DNA of 62,000 nt from Zygnema cylindricum (lineage: Eukaryota > Streptophyta > Zygnematophyceae > Zygnematales > Zygnemataceae). The number at the start of each line of letters is the position of its first letter. Within the stretch, counting starts at the first letter, position 1. Below the pieces are notes generated by a model. That model did not search any database, had not been told where the DNA came from, and worked only from the letters and a program-made list of their open reading frames with translations. This document shows positions 9,893 through 22,627 of the stretch, in pieces. The stretch is from assembly GCA_037447655.1 (NCBI GenBank), contig JBBHKE010001523.1, forward strand, positions 1-62,000, in the 5' to 3' direction. The position numbers and the translations under genes are program-made.

Positions 9893-12342
9893 CTAGGTTA
9901 GTTTTAATTTTTCTTTCAACCCGCATTTTCCCTACAATATTTTAATATGGGAGAGGACACAGGTTTGGTCATCATGTCAGCCACCATTTCTTCATCAAGT
10001 CTATACAGAAGATTCAAAATTTTATTTTCAACTTTTTCTCTTACAAAGCTCAATCTTATGTCCATATAATAGCTTTGAAATCATGTTTTGGATTGGCTGC
10101 AATTGCAATGGCAGCTTGATTATCACAAAAGACTTCATGCACTCCCTCGTTCATATACCCCAATTCTTGCAGCAATGACTTGACCAACATCAATTTTTTC
10201 ACAGCAAAACAAGAGGCCATATACTCAGCCTCCATAGTAGACTGAGCAACCACCTTTTGTTGCTTGCTGCTCCAACAACAAGCACCTTCCCCCACATACA
10301 ACACATACCCAGAAGTGCATCGTCTTATAGGTGCATCCCAATAACAGGCATCACTCCAAGTAGTGATATCAGTGTGCTCCCCTCCCAAATGCAACCATTA
10401 CTCTTTGGTTCCGACCAGATATCTCATGACTCTCTTGGCTGCCTCCCAATCTCTCTTCCTAGGATCGTTAAGACTCCTACTGAGGACTTCTACTGCTGCT
10501 GCTATATCTGGCCTTGTACAATTCATAAAGTAGATTAAACTTCCTACGACCTGTCTATAAGGAATAGACTTCATAAATTCTCTCTCTTCTGGACTCATCT
10601 GATCATCTAAGATAATCACTCCTTCTAAACTTCCATCACTTACTTTTTTCAATTCCATGGGAGTGGTACAACTGTTTTCTTTCTCCATCTGGAATTTCTC
10701 AAGCATATTACCTATTGCTTCTTTCTAGGTAAGTCTGATAATCCTTTTCCCCCTATCTCTCTCCATTTGGATTCCCAAAATATATCTTGCCTCCCCTAAA
10801 TCCTTCATTTAAAATCTACTTCTAAGATATTTCTTTAACTTATTGATCTTTTCCAAAGACTTACTTAACACAAGCAGATCATCCAAATAAATTGCAATAA
10901 AAATGACGCCATTCTCATCTTCAAACATGTAGATAGAATGGTCAGAGATGATCCGAATATATCCTAGACCAGTGAGAAACTCATATAGTTTCTTATTCCA
11001 CTCTCGGGGAGCCTGCTAAAGTCCATATAAGGACTTTATAAGTCTGCAGACTTTGCTCTCTTCCCGAGCCTCGACAAACCCCTCTGGTTGCCGCATGAAG
11101 ATTTCTTCCTCTAACTCACCATTGAGGAAGGCGGTCTTAATATCCATCTGATGGATTTCCATGTCTTCCGCTCCTGCTAGACTGAGGAGAATCCTTACTG
11201 GTGGGAAATGAACAACTGAAGCAGATGTCTCATCATAGTCAATCCTCTCCTTTTGGGTGAACCCTTTTGGTACCAACCGAGCCTTATATCTTTCAATGGT
11301 ATTATCAGGGTTCAGTTTTAGCTTAAATACTCATTTACAACAAATAGGTTTTATGTCTGGAGGATAATCTGTTGGCTCCTAAGTATTTACTTCCATGATC
11401 GAAGCCATCTCATTATTTATGGCTCTAATCCATTTGTTCTTTTCTGGGCTGTTTACTGCCTCCAAGTATGCTTGAGGTTCATCAGGATGAGATAGCTTAG
11501 TTACCTTGTGAGCAGTCTGTTTCTCTTGTATTCTTTTTTTGATCCTTCTCCCCCCTTAAAACTCTGACGTTGGAATAGAGGGAAGTCTTAAGTTTCTCCT
11601 TACTGTCTCATTCCCTCCCTTATCCATGGAAGATGATTCTGGTTCCTCCTCTTTTGTCTCCTCAAAGTCCAAAGGAGTATGTGAGATATTTGGTAATTCT
11701 CATGTATCTCAATCAGTGTCTCACTCATGTCTTTTTCGAGAAAAACAGAGTTCTCCTCACTTTCGAACTCAAACCTTATTCTTATCTTGTTGGTATATTT
11801 GAAGGGGTCAAATGACTTTCCTTCATCCATGACAACTAGGTGTTTGACAAGAATGATATCTTGCTTTGCTAAGTCATAGACTCTATATCCCTTGACATCC
11901 TCATCATATCCCACAAAATATCCAGGTTTTCCCTTAGCATCAAGTTTCCAGCTTTTCTTATCCGTAACTAGACTGTAAACTTGGCTACCGACTACTTTAA
12001 GGTGAGAGATATCCGGTTCCTTCTAACCCATCTCTCATAAGGTGTCATACCTTTGATCGCTGAGGTAAATACTCTATTCTTAATGTAGTAGGCAGAGTTC
12101 ATGGCTTCTGCCCAAAATCTCTTTCCTATTTTCTTGTCAGCCAACATACTGCATACACAATCTCCTAGTGTTCTGTTTAACCTCTTAGCTACCCCATTTT
12201 GTTCTGGATTATGTGCTACAGTTTTCTGGTGCTGAACTCCCTCATCTCTCAGGTATTCCTCAAATTGGTTAGAGGTATATTCTCCCCCATTATCACTCCT
12301 TATTCTCTTAATGGGGGTTCCATACAGCCTCTCATGAAACTC
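9893..12342 (-). pseudogene. Copia copy 2, pol 3' part (RNase H, RT, integrase C-terminus)
   Basis: Minus-strand homology to the intact polyprotein runs from the C-terminus to the integrase core. RNase H is at 10056-10394. A stop codon replaces a Leu codon near 10396. RT thumb and palm pieces cover 10398-11276 (MDIKTAFLNGELEEEIFMRQPEGF). The linker is at 11600-11914 and the integrase at 11992-12342 (RSDNGGEYTSNQF, AKRLNRTL). In the last motif the catalytic Glu of NGVAERLNRT is Lys. Several frameshifts and stops separate the pieces. The coding region stops abruptly at an LTR beginning at 12343. Confidence 0.88.
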
Positions 12343-13385
12343 TGAGACCTCCATAAGTCCTCTGAGTAGACAGCTTCCAAGAAGCCTCTAGGATAATCCT
12401 GACCCCTTTGTGTTTCAGCAAAAATAACTGCCACCTTGGCAGACAAAAACCGTGACCACCTGCACCCCTGTGAAGGCAAGACTCCCTTGAGTCGATAGCA
12501 AAAAAAATCTCTTAATTTGCTTCCCTGAGCAGTAAGTTATGGAGGGTCAAAGTTGACCTTTTGTACAGAAGCTCTCTGGGAGAGAGGGTCCTATCTTCTA
12601 AATTTTTCAAAGTGCTATCTCTCTCACAGACTCTATCTACTGATGTACGGAACCAATCAGAATAGAGTTTCGTATGCAAAAGTACAGCTGCCGGTGTACT
12701 TTAGGTACGGACATTCTACGACATGGCCTAAATGTCGACACATGTCATATCCGGATTCGGTGCCATAATCTCCAGAGATTCCACGATCCAACGTAATTTC
12801 GCCATGCGTCATCCGATGTGGCGATGGCCACAAACCGCCGAAATCTTCCTCCGCGATCTCGGCGCTAATTGCGGCTGTCCGATTAGAATCTAATTTAATC
12901 GTAGTCGTAATAAATACATGCGCTGTATTTGTTTCACGTACGAAACAAATGCGCGGTATTGATTTCTTTCCCGTACCGTAATCCGTACTTTATATATTAC
13001 TAGATCTATGTATCCCGTAATCTATTATAGTTAAATGAATTATCGTACGTATACATATTTAATTATTTATCAAACTATATACTACGTAACACTAATCTTA
13101 GACTTAACCGCTAAGGCTACCGGCTATTTCCTGCCTGCCGACCGGTAGGTTCAAGGATCAATTCCTGTCGCCAGCAAATACATTTTAAATAAATAAACCT
13201 TAACTAATGTAAATTTCCCGTAAACCTTAGGATAGCCTAGGTAGCCATGGCTCTAGCTTCCTCTCCAATTTCTCAGTGACTGCGACAAGTTTGAGAAGTT
13301 GGAGAGAGAAGTTAGAGATAGACTGCCTCGGCTTCTTTATTTCTTTTCAGACCTAGAAAATACTTTAAAACCATTAGTTTCTACA
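12343..13385 (-). mobile_element. Diverged Copia LTR inserted in copy 2
   Basis: About 1043 bp from TGAGACCTCC to TTTCTACA, with the same landmark order as the other LTRs (GACTCCCTTGAGTC, CAATCAGAAT, GTACGG, CAGCCATGG-like, CAGTGACTGCGACAAG) but clearly diverged. It interrupts the copy 2 pol sequence, which resumes at 13917 with about 40 codons of integrase missing. No clear 5-bp target duplication was found. Confidence 0.75.
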
Positions 13386-13916
13386 CTCGCGTTGTCGTCT
13401 TAATACACCAATCACTATATCTTTTAAAATACAACCCCAAATCGTGCGACTCTTTCGTGGACGTCTATCAAATTCAAAAATCTATTTTCGTACGACTTAA
13501 ATACCCATTTACGAACAAATTCGATCCACTATTATTGTTATACCGTACACCACACTATTTAAAATGACACTGTATTAGAGTTATTAATCATAGTAAGTGT
13601 GGTACCTCAAATAATGTTTAGGAACATTTACAATTAATAATTCTATTTGATATTTTGCTGAAAAAAACGGGGTACCCCAATTAGAGTCATTGACCTCAAT
13701 AGCGATTAACGATGTAGTGTTGTGTACGACAAGCATGTTTTCGTACAAAACGTCTACGTGACATCTGATTTCTACAATGCTAACTGAATATTGCATGTAA
13801 ATAAACTTATAGTAAACTGTGAATCGTTATAAGCTAGTGTTGGGTATCGAAGACCTCTTGCCGATATTTGATATATATCGAATTTTAGGTATCCGATAAT
13901 CGATATATAGAATCCA
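13386..13916. other. Gene-free stretch with small repeat remnants
   Basis: AT-rich sequence containing a piece of the AATAGCGATTAACGATGTAGTG repeat (near 13700, see 25748) and of the GTGTTGGGTATCG../CGATAATCGATATAT repeat (13838-13910) found elsewhere in the window. No gene seen. Confidence 0.5.
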
Positions 13917-15062
13917 TGTAGGGTACCCTTGCTGGTCCCCAGATATCTGTGTGGATTAAATCTAGTACCTTTTCCCCACTATATGTGGCGGCTTTAGGGA
14001 AAGGAAGTCTGTGAGCCTTACCTTGTGCACAGCCACTACAATCATCCACCATTTCATTATCACTGAAGTGAATGCCTTCTACTACACCAAGCTTCTTCAT
14101 TTCCCTCAACCTATCAAAGTGCAAATGCCCCAACCGCTTATGCCAAATCATCAACTTTGGGACACCAACATAATAAGCATTCTTCTTTTCATTACTCAAG
14201 TTAAGCCTAACCATTCCTTGGCTACCGTTATCTGAAGTGAAGTAAACCTCATCCCTATACTTAGCTGTAAAGACTCCCTTTCTAGTAAAGGTATCAAAAC
14301 TCTTTGTCATGTATCACAGATGTAGAGACAATATTTTTGCTTAGCGGAGGAATATAGAGCGCATCTCAGAAAGTGAGTATAGAAGTCTTACCCTCCACTA
14401 AGACTTTCAAATCTACCGATTCCACTAGATCTGTAGTGATTCCACTAGATCTGTAGTGATTCCACTAGATCTGTAGTAACCACTCTCCCATCCCCATACT
14501 CTATTTCTACGGTAGGGATTTCCCTTAGCTTAGTGAAGAGGTCCTTGTCACGACACATGCATGGATGCACCTGAGTCAATGATCTATCCTTCAGGTAGAG
14601 CTTCCCGAATTGCTCTAAGGGCACACTTCTGTCTCCGAGAGATCTCTTTCTCCTCCAGACTCTTGTCAAGAAGAAGCTCCCCATCCTCTTCAGAGGACTC
14701 GTCTTTGGTTTCTCCAGTCACTTTTGTGACCACAAGTGCCTTTTTCTTCCCTCCGAAAGAACCCCCTCCACGATCCTCTTGAATCCTCGGCTCCGACTAC
14801 TTGACACACTCCGCGATAAAGTGTCCCGGCTTTTGGAAAAAATGACAAAGGCCCTTTGGGGGCCTCGGTCCTCCAGTCTGATTTTTTTTTCCTTTGTCTG
14901 GCATTTTCGGGTCTTGTCTCCACCTGTCCCCTCGGACGGCTAGAGCTTCAACGCTCTTTCCTCCTCTCCTGATCTCAATCGTCTTCTCCTGCACAAGTAT
15001 CATGCACACCATTGTATTCAACTTCCATGAACTATCACTCATTTCCTATACTCGGTACACTG
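13917..15062 (-). pseudogene. Copia copy 2, 5' part (Gag end, zinc knuckle, protease, integrase start)
   Basis: Continues copy 2. Integrase N-terminus with WHKRLGHLHFDRLREMKKLG and DDCSGCAQGK is at 13917-14310. The region after the protease is interrupted by three 20-bp tandem repeats (14421-14480). A protease remnant follows. The Gag end has a zinc knuckle CHFFQKPGHFIAEC, whose second cysteine is Phe. It breaks off at 15062 within the motif DSSWKLNT, where unrelated sequence begins. Confidence 0.85.
14421..14480. repeat. 20-bp tandem triplication
   Basis: The word TCCACTAGATCTGTAGTGAT occurs twice exactly, with a third partial unit, inside Copia copy 2. The intact element has one. Forty extra bases shift the frame. 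Confidence 0.95.
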
Positions 15063-15252
15063 TCGTGCATGTGACAAACCTAATGATAAATATGCGTCAC
15101 AATGAGCTGCAACAAAAAGATGAAGAAATAAGCAAACAAAAATTCGTAACATAGCGGAGAATTGGTGGTTAAAATTTGTACAAGCAACAAGCAACAAATA
15201 AACATATCACAAGAAAAGAAAAAGGTAGGGTGAGAGAGGAAGTAAGAAGGCT
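15063..15252. repeat. About 190-bp direct repeat, copy S1
   Basis: About 90 percent identical to 16421-16619; both run from ATGTGACAAACC to GGCTCAGTTT. The two copies flank the gypsy LTR at 15253-16420. S1 abuts the broken Copia Gag. The identity of S is unknown. TGTGAC..GGCTCA is LTR-like at its ends but too short to be sure. Confidence 0.8.
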
Positions 15253-16420
15253 CAGTTTTTTATTAAGTCAACGGATAGCCACTAGGCTCCTTGGTCAATT
15301 TATATTCCTTACAGGAGTTCGATCAATAAAGATCTAACCTCAATACCACAACACATAGACTGATACTATAGAAAACTGCGAGCAAATCCGAAATAACCTG
15401 ATTTAGCCTCACGCAAAACAAAAAACGAAAGTCAAGCCTAATTCACCATCTCCAAGTGAACCACACAAGTAAACCCAAACCTGTACAATCACAATTCATG
15501 GTTCAGCAAAAGCCTAAGAAAGAAGGCCGAACTGCAATCCACTTGAAAGGACGAGAGAAAAAGTGAACGGAAACCGGTTAGGCTTCGGCGTGAGCCGTGT
15601 AGATTAATTTGTAGGGTAGATTTACAGAGCAAGAAAGTAAAGGTTAGGCAGCAGAACGCTTAATGGCAAGAAAAATAGCCACTAAAACTATCCAGACAAT
15701 TTCACAAGATAATCCTCAAAGTTTAGGTCAAATCTTCCAAAAAGAGAATTCATGTGCTCTTGAAATTGTGAGCACAGAATTTGCCTAAAATTCACTAAGT
15801 ACAAAGTCTACATATGAGCTTCTAACCTACTACGAATACATGTGTTCCATATAGTTGTTTGCTCCTACTTTGGATTCTGGCCAATAGGTGACCAGAATCG
15901 TATGCCTTACGTTACAGAATCTACAACCTGCGGATAAAAACCCTTCCTACGCTACATTTGAATGCGTGCGAACTCAAAGGGTTTACGATTTAAAATGGAC
16001 CAATCAACGTCGACGGGTGCAATTCGCATCCGGATTGTCCATTCGTCGACATCCTTCATGGTCGTATATTCGCGTTCGAATCCACGTTGGCGCCAACATC
16101 ATTTTGAGTTGATGTTTCGGTTTGCGACCGTCTGTACATGGATTCAAACTGGTCGCGGTTATTCCGGCCGGCAAAATTAGTCGATCCGCGCAAATTCCGG
16201 CGATTGACGACTTCGCGGGCAGAATCTAAACTGTCCGCGGGTTTCACGGCGTCGAACCGAAACTTGTAAAATCCTGTCGCTAGCGGAACATGCCCACGTT
16301 TTAAATTAGCGTGGCGTCCTTTTTTTAAGGACCGTTTACATGAAGATAAAATGCGATATAAATACCATTTAAAATGCGATTAAATGTAATTAAAATGCGT
16401 TGACGTGATGCGCCATTACA
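15253..16420 (-). mobile_element. Ty3/gypsy LTR (element A, 3' side)
   Basis: About 1.17 kb, homologous to 19735-20130 and 29230-30369. It begins near AAGTCAACGGATAGCC and ends ..GTGATGCGCCATTACA at 16420. It lies at the 3' end of a minus-oriented gypsy interior, as expected for a 3' LTR. The open frames inside it are not conserved between copies. Confidence 0.75.
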
Positions 16421-16619
16421 GCTATCGTGTATGTGACAAACCAAATGATAAACATGTGTCACAATGAGCGGGAACGAAAAGATGAAGAAATAAGCAAACA
16501 ATAAGTCGTAACATAGCAGAGAATTGGTGGTTGATATTTGTACAGGCAACAAGCAACAAATAAACATATCACAAGAAAAGAAAAAGGTAGGGTGAGAGAG
16601 GAAGTAAGGAGGCTCAGTT
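16421..16619. repeat. About 195-bp direct repeat, copy S2
   Basis: Partner of S1 (15063-15252), lying between the LTR and the gypsy integrase remnant. Confidence 0.8.
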
Positions 16620-17990
16620 TACGTCTGGTAACTCTCGGCAGCCGTGACAAAACCAATGGCTATCTGGAACAACTGGGAGGGACGAAACACTACATGTGAA
16701 ATCCCTAGTTGCAAGGGTCGCATGGAAGTATAGATGTTTCCCCGTCGGCATGGTTGCAAAGTGTGCATTGTGTAGCCTTAGTGATAGGCATACGCATGGG
16801 GTCCATATCGTGGGAAAGATTCGGTAAAGAACATGGAGCACAGTTCTTTAATGCTCCCGAAAGGTTTGTGTATCTGCTCCTTGAAGTCCCAGCATGCTAT
16901 TCGCGTCAACTTCGGTAATATGGAGAATATGGGCTGAATCATCGGTGTCCAAAGTGTCGAAGGATTGTCGTCGCAAATTAACGTAATCTCGCATCCGATA
17001 AGGCTTATGCAAGGCCTGTAACTGCCGCTGCATGTCGTGGCAAAGCGCAAAGTATCTCGATACTGGGTAATCTGCTAGTTGTCAAAAGTCATAGGCATCA
17101 CTCGGGCAAAAAGCACCGCCCTGTTGGTTAGTTCTTCTAGAGAAACCCTGTCAGACAGCAAGGGAAGCGGATAGCTTGCAGCTTTTTAGATATTCCTGCC
17201 CAACAAGGGTTGACGCCCAAACAAGACAAATTATTGACTAAAATTAGCTAGGCTCGCCTATACCGACATTCGATACCCCATGGCAATGTAACTAAGTGAC
17301 TCGTCCCATACTATTATGTGCTTCTCCAAATAGTGCTTTCGTAATGCTCGCTTGAAGGTCTGGACCGCTCGTTCCGCAAATCCATCAACTTGTGGATGAT
17401 CTCGGTTGGTTTGATGGTGGTATATGATCGCGTCATCTAACAATTCCCGGAATTCCCCGCGAAATTCAGTCCTTTGATCGGGTGAGGACTTCAGTTGAAG
17501 CTCCGTATCTCATAAGGACATGTTCCTTAAAAACCGCGGTGGTAAGATTTGTCGTTTTGTGTGGTAGCGCCACTACCTCAACCCATTTGCTAAAATTTTC
17601 AATCATGATCATTATATATTGTTTTCCCCTTCGAGATATGGGAAAGAGACCTGCCAAATCGCACGACCAGCGGTAATGGTTGGAGGGTAGTCTGTCGCTT
17701 GCTAAAAGAGGTGTGCATACGATCACATATTGCACATTTGTGCAATACCGATGCGACATCAAATTGCATCCCAGACCACGAATAGCGTGCCTGCAGCAAG
17801 CTTAAGGTGCGCTTGGTTCCATAATGACCCAGCTCGATATGAATTTGTTCAATCAACGAGAGGCGTTCAGTCGGCGAGGCGCGTGTTTGTGACTACTGTC
17901 CGCTAACAATCGAACCAGTGATCTACCTAACCAAAGATAATTTTTAGCTCTTTTCTTTACTCGTTCTTCCTCCTCGGGAGTAGTTCCTTG
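16620..17990 (-). pseudogene. Ty3/gypsy integrase remnant (element A)
   Basis: From right to left, a zinc-binding domain is at 17856-17700 (HIELGHYGTKRTL, then CAICDRMH, an H2C2 pattern). Core pieces follow: IMIMIENFSKWVEVVALPHKT, and HPQVDGFAERAVQTFKRALRKH with the catalytic Glu. A C-terminal tail with KPYRMRDYV is at 17030-16850. Frameshifts break it into at least four frames. It matches the better-preserved copy at 22985-24110. Protease, RT and RNase H are absent: the sequence runs straight into the Gag knuckle at about 18000. Confidence 0.85.
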
Positions 17991-18374
17991 TCAAAAGGTT
18001 TGCGAGGAGAGGAAAAGAATTAGTCCTCCGTCCCGCCATGGATCTGGGGCGATTTCCTCTCTCTCTTTTTCTCTCCAAGACACTTTAGGTGGAGAGTTTT
18101 TTTCTCGCTCTTTAACTGGTTGGACTACTTTGGCCGATCTAGCCGGTATTCCACCATCATGAATCTGATTTTGATATGAAAATTCAGGGTTTTTGATGTC
18201 ACAACCATACAAATAGTGACCGATTTGTTTGCAGTGTGTACAGGTCGCAGATTTATCCCGACACATCCGAGCATCATGCTCGGTCTTGCCACATCGGATA
18301 CAAAACCGATTGGATGGTTTATTTGGTGGGGTTCCCATGGTTAGGACCCTTGGTGGCCGGTTATTTGGGCCCAA
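17991..18374 (-). pseudogene. Gypsy Gag C-terminus with two zinc knuckles
   Basis: A 127-codon frame carries two CX2CX4HX4C knuckles, CIRCGKTEHDARMC and CTHCKQIGHYLYGC, typical of nucleocapsid. Its last residues (LILFLSSQTF) come from sequence normally just upstream of the integrase, so the frame crosses an internal deletion junction. It belongs to element A. Confidence 0.85.
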
Positions 18375-18429
18375 GTTACGTGGATTTGGTGAATTGAAAA
18401 GGTTAGGTTCTTTTTGATAGGCTTTTGGT

Positions 18430-19380
18430 CAATCATGGGTCTCACACCAACAATTCGTCATCTCGTATTCTACGGTGTCTTAAGCTGCCTGGTCGAACGT
18501 AAATTTGATACTGTATGTTGGCTAAGATGGCTTTGAATAAATTTCTTTGACTGGAAAGGAAATTGTCCAACAAACTTCTGAACAGCTTCAGCATCTGATA
18601 TTAGATCGGGTAACGCTTCCCGCAAGGTCCCCATACGGGCTCGTAAATCGAGGTAGTTTCGTTCGGTTTACGCTCAAAATTCATTAAATCCTTGACTTGA
18701 TCAAGATTTTGCATACGATACTCCTCTTGTAACAAATTAAACATTATGGTGAGAGGGTCTCGTAACGGGAAAGTCATCCCGAGTCATGCCAGGACAGCAG
18801 CTCAGGCTGCAATGGCATATTGATGGGGAACCTTCGCCACAGCCAAGTAAATAACATTGCCAAACGCATTTAAAACCTCGGGAATAGCAGCTTGATAAGG
18901 TATATCTGCTTAACCTATAACCTCACACGTACCACCAAACTGTGGAGAATACTCAGTCATCGCAAGTATGCCATAATACTTGCGAGAATATAAGGTAAGG
19001 GCGGACCCGCGAACGTAACGCCCGAGAATGGAGAAAGCGACCCGCATGTCAAGTCTATCTTGATAACAGAAAGCTAGATCTCACATTTCAATGTCAAATA
19101 GCATTCAAAAATGAGATAAACTCATATTATCTTTCATTCCGGAAAAGCATAATTGAAGTTTACCGAAGTACCCACCGATATGGAGGCCATCAAAAGAGAC
19201 GAGTTAGTCGAATTGAAAGCCTAAATCAGTGCTAACGGATTCCAGAAAGAAAGGAAATCTGAATCGGGTTCCCTTTTGTTATGAACCTCTTCCACAGATA
19301 GCGTGGAAAAAATGGATGACAAAGATGAGACAGGGGTTAAATCTGAAATGATTATGTCAATAACAACCAAACAATAATTA
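18430..19380 (-). pseudogene. Gypsy Gag N-terminal remnant (element A)
   Basis: Homologous over its whole length to the gag at 27035-28086, but with more stops and frameshifts, so no long frame survives. Landmarks in minus sense match the capsid words of the other copy. The element's 5' LTR follows at 19735. Confidence 0.75.
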
Positions 19381-19719
19381 AAATTGCATAACTAGCTATA
19401 GATTTTTTTCTTTAGTTTTTTTTTTCAAACAAACAAGTACAACTTAGAAGAATATTCCAAAATGCAAAGATCTATTATCAGATTGCACAAAACACAACAA
19501 TAATTTAAAATCTAAATTGAAGAAAATAGAGAAAAACTGACAATTTTAAATTGCAGAGAATATAGAAAAACTGTCAATGTAAAATTGCAGAAAATAGAAT
19601 CACAGGGACAATGTCAAATCGCAGAAAAGTAGAGCAAGACTGACAATGCCAAATTATACGAAATAGAAAGTGCGCACAATTTCATATTGTAGAACAATAG
19701 GAAAACAAACAATTTCAAT

Positions 19720-20130
19720 AACACATGAATATTAAGCCAACGGATAGCCACTAGGCTCCTTGGTCAGTTTATATTGCTTACAAGAGTTCGATCAATAAAG
19801 ATCTAACCTAAATATCACAACACATAGACTAATACTATAGAAAACTGCGAGCAAATCCGAGATAACCTGATTTACCCTCACGCAAAACAAAAAACGAAAG
19901 TCAACCCTAATTCACCATCTCCAAGTGAACCACAGAAGTAAACCCAAAACTGTACAATCACAATTTAGGGTTCAGTAACAGCCTGGGATAGAAGGCCGAA
20001 CAGCAATCCACTTGAAAGGACGAGAGAAAAAGTGAAGGGAAACCGCTTAGGCCTCAGCGTCAGCCATGTAGATTAATTTGTAGGGCTGGTTTACAGAGAA
20101 AGAAAGTAAGAGCTAGGCAGCAGAACGTTT
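19720..20130 (-). mobile_element. Gypsy 5' LTR (element A), cut by assembly gap
   Basis: Matches the left third of the LTRs at 15253 and 29230 (GCCAACGGATAGCCACTAGG onward), then runs into ten Ns at 20131-20140. Sequence after the gap does not continue the LTR, so the scaffold may be collapsed or misjoined here. Confidence 0.75.
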
Positions 20131-20140
20131 NNNNNNNNNN
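20131..20140. other. Assembly gap (10 N)
   Basis: Ten unresolved bases; the fixed size implies unknown true length. Confidence 1.
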
Positions 20141-21960
20141 GCCACGAACGATAACCTCCCGTTCTAAGATTGGAAAGATAACCTTCGGAGGCTAGTTGTT
20201 AGGCTTTTCACACGTACCTCTTTTCAACAAAATTCACCGTTTTTATAGTGCTATTTAGTTTATTGACCATCATCACCAATATCTTGTTATTCCCCCAGTG
20301 CTATATAGCGAGGTTTTGGTTGCTTTGAAGAGCCGATCCCCCCTATCAGGCATCTTCCCATGTTTTAGCACATTGTCTTAATTTCACGCTTTACTCATGC
20401 CCCTAAAATACGGGCTCCCCTCAAAAGCCGATAACTATGGACGATAACTCTTTACTTTGGTTTGGAATGGATTGTGAAAATCTTCCAAATAGTCACCACC
20501 TCCAAAACTCCCCTCGGGCATAAAATCCCCGTACTCATTTCGCACTTTAATTCTGTTACACGATTTTGTACCCTTCTACGGACTATCCCCCCTAGCCGAG
20601 AAGTTTCGTTGGTTTTGGAGCGATATATCGTGACCCCCTTATTGTTCTATAACCACTACTACCAGTTATTTGATTTATCGTGATATTTTTGCCACTTAAA
20701 ACAACTTTTCTCCATGCACACTTTTCGGATTGTTGATCGGAGGCTTCCAATAGAAAGGTTAGAATCTTGCCCTCCAATAGCAAGCACCGGACTAAGAATC
20801 CGAAAAATGTGCACGAAAAAAAAATGTTCTTAGTGGGGAAAAAAAATTAACACTAATAACAATTAGAGGTGTAGTGATTATTAGGGTTGTGTATCAGTAA
20901 CCATTTGTAGATAACAGATATGAACCTTTTTTTTTACCACCGATATTCGTTATGATGGTGTGATATGTGTGTAACGAAATTATCGCTATAAGTTTTCGAT
21001 GTATCGCAATGGGTTACCGATAGTTATCGGGTCGATAACGGTTGAAGATTAATTCCGTTCGTGGTACGGAATGGATTGTGATTTTTTTTCCAAATGCCCC
21101 CCCCTCCAATCATGATATACAATCTCCGTAGTCATTTAGTACTTTACTTTTGTACCTGACGACTCCTCCCAACATATAACTATCGGTGATGATTTTTATT
21201 AGTTACGGAGTGACATATCGGGACCCCTCAACGTTCAATAATCCGATAATGCTTTCATGTGCATACATGTGAATTTACGGTTTTATCGTGATACGTTTTT
21301 TCCTTATACACAACATTACAACGTGAATAGCTTTTAGAGTTAAAAAATACTTAACGTAAACAAACAATTAGTGTAAATAAACAATTAGTGTTAGCAACTC
21401 TCTTTTGGGTGAAAATGCCTAAAGCCAACAAAAAAATAACGCTAATTTATACACCGAACATTAATTTGGATACAAATTCCCATATTGTAGCCGCGACAAT
21501 ACATGTTCACATATTCGAACATGTGAGAATAGGTTTGCTCGACTTTCCCTCGTCTTTATGACCGGGAGTCAAGTTTGAGTACGCTTTTCAGTTGCGACGC
21601 ACTCAATTTTCAATGTCAACGCATTTGTTGTACATTTATTCTGTACGTTAATACGGAAAAATGAACAGATTTATCACGGAATGACGCATTTTGTACATTA
21701 AATTATCTTAAAACAGCTGAAATTATGTTATTTATTGCTAATTAAACAAAACCTTATATTAACGTAAAAAAATAGAGTTATAAATTATATTATGAGATCG
21801 AAGATCAAAATTTGGGGGCGCCGAATTAACGGTCATAGTGATTCACGGTGTGGTAAGTACATTATGCTTGGAGGCCGGCCGATGCATGACAAAATAAAAT
21901 CTAACGGATGTAAAAATTGACTGGATTGTGATGATGACTCGCTTCTCATTGGATTGACGA
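20141..21960. other. Gene-free stretch rich in short dispersed repeats
   Basis: No supported gene. Positions 20878-21300 hold two diverged units of a repeat seen also near 13840, 24530 and 34060: GTTGTGTATC at one side, CGATAA / ATCGATAT words, ACACAACA at the other. Positions 21780-21850 carry the AAAATTTGGGGGCGCC and GTGATTCACGGTGTGGT words of another dispersed family (see 34166 and 58290). Confidence 0.5.
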
Positions 21961-21974
21961 AAATATTCCTTTCC

Positions 21975-22627
21975 CAACAAAAAATTAATGATGAATAATT
22001 TATTATGAAAAACACGATGGTTAAACCATCAAAGTACAAAACTTGATTGAAATGGATAATTGTTAACTACCATTAAAGGCTAGAATTGGAAAACCAAAAG
22101 AACATAAACAAACTTAAAAGGTAACCAGAGTAAAAACAATGAAAACATAAAAAACAAAAACAAACACTAAATCTAAAGTACAAGAGAACTTAAAATTACA
22201 CTATACAAAGGCTCTAAATACCAAAAAGGGTCGTCGGCCCAGAGACTAAAACAAGTCTACACTAAAGGTCTGAGGAACGAATATCATCAATGTGCACTGG
22301 GTGGCGGGGAGGTAAATTTCGCTGGCCACGATCATCGTTCACCACCGTGCTTTGTCGGATAATGACCGATGCTTTAGATCATTAAAGGGAAACAAAGATA
22401 CGTTGGAGGTAAAAGGCTCACATGAGAGTCAATGGAGGGCTGCTAGGTCCTCGGGCCTCGAACGACCGTCGAGCGCAATCACGGATGAAGTTGTCAAACG
22501 ACGAGTTCAAGGTCCCAAATATCTCCAAAGCAAATGGTATGAAGTTGTTAGCTGGGTCGCGATGAGCGTAATCGCGTTCTTTAGAGGCCGCTGCATCTCG
22601 AGCCGCAACACCAATCAAATTCACTAA
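21975..22627 (-). pseudogene. LINE 3' part: C-terminal ORF end and 3' UTR
   Basis: The minus strand at 22627-22300 matches the C-terminal end of the LINE at 32760-33110. Shared motifs are GVAARD, KERDYAHRDP, FIP.A.EIFG and CARR.FE.RGP.SPPL, then a YLQRIFVSL-type helix after a frameshift. The 3' UTR follows to a hairpin (22016-22030) and AATAAATTA. The upstream half of this copy lies at 24945-25240, so the LINE is split by inserted sequence. Confidence 0.8.
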
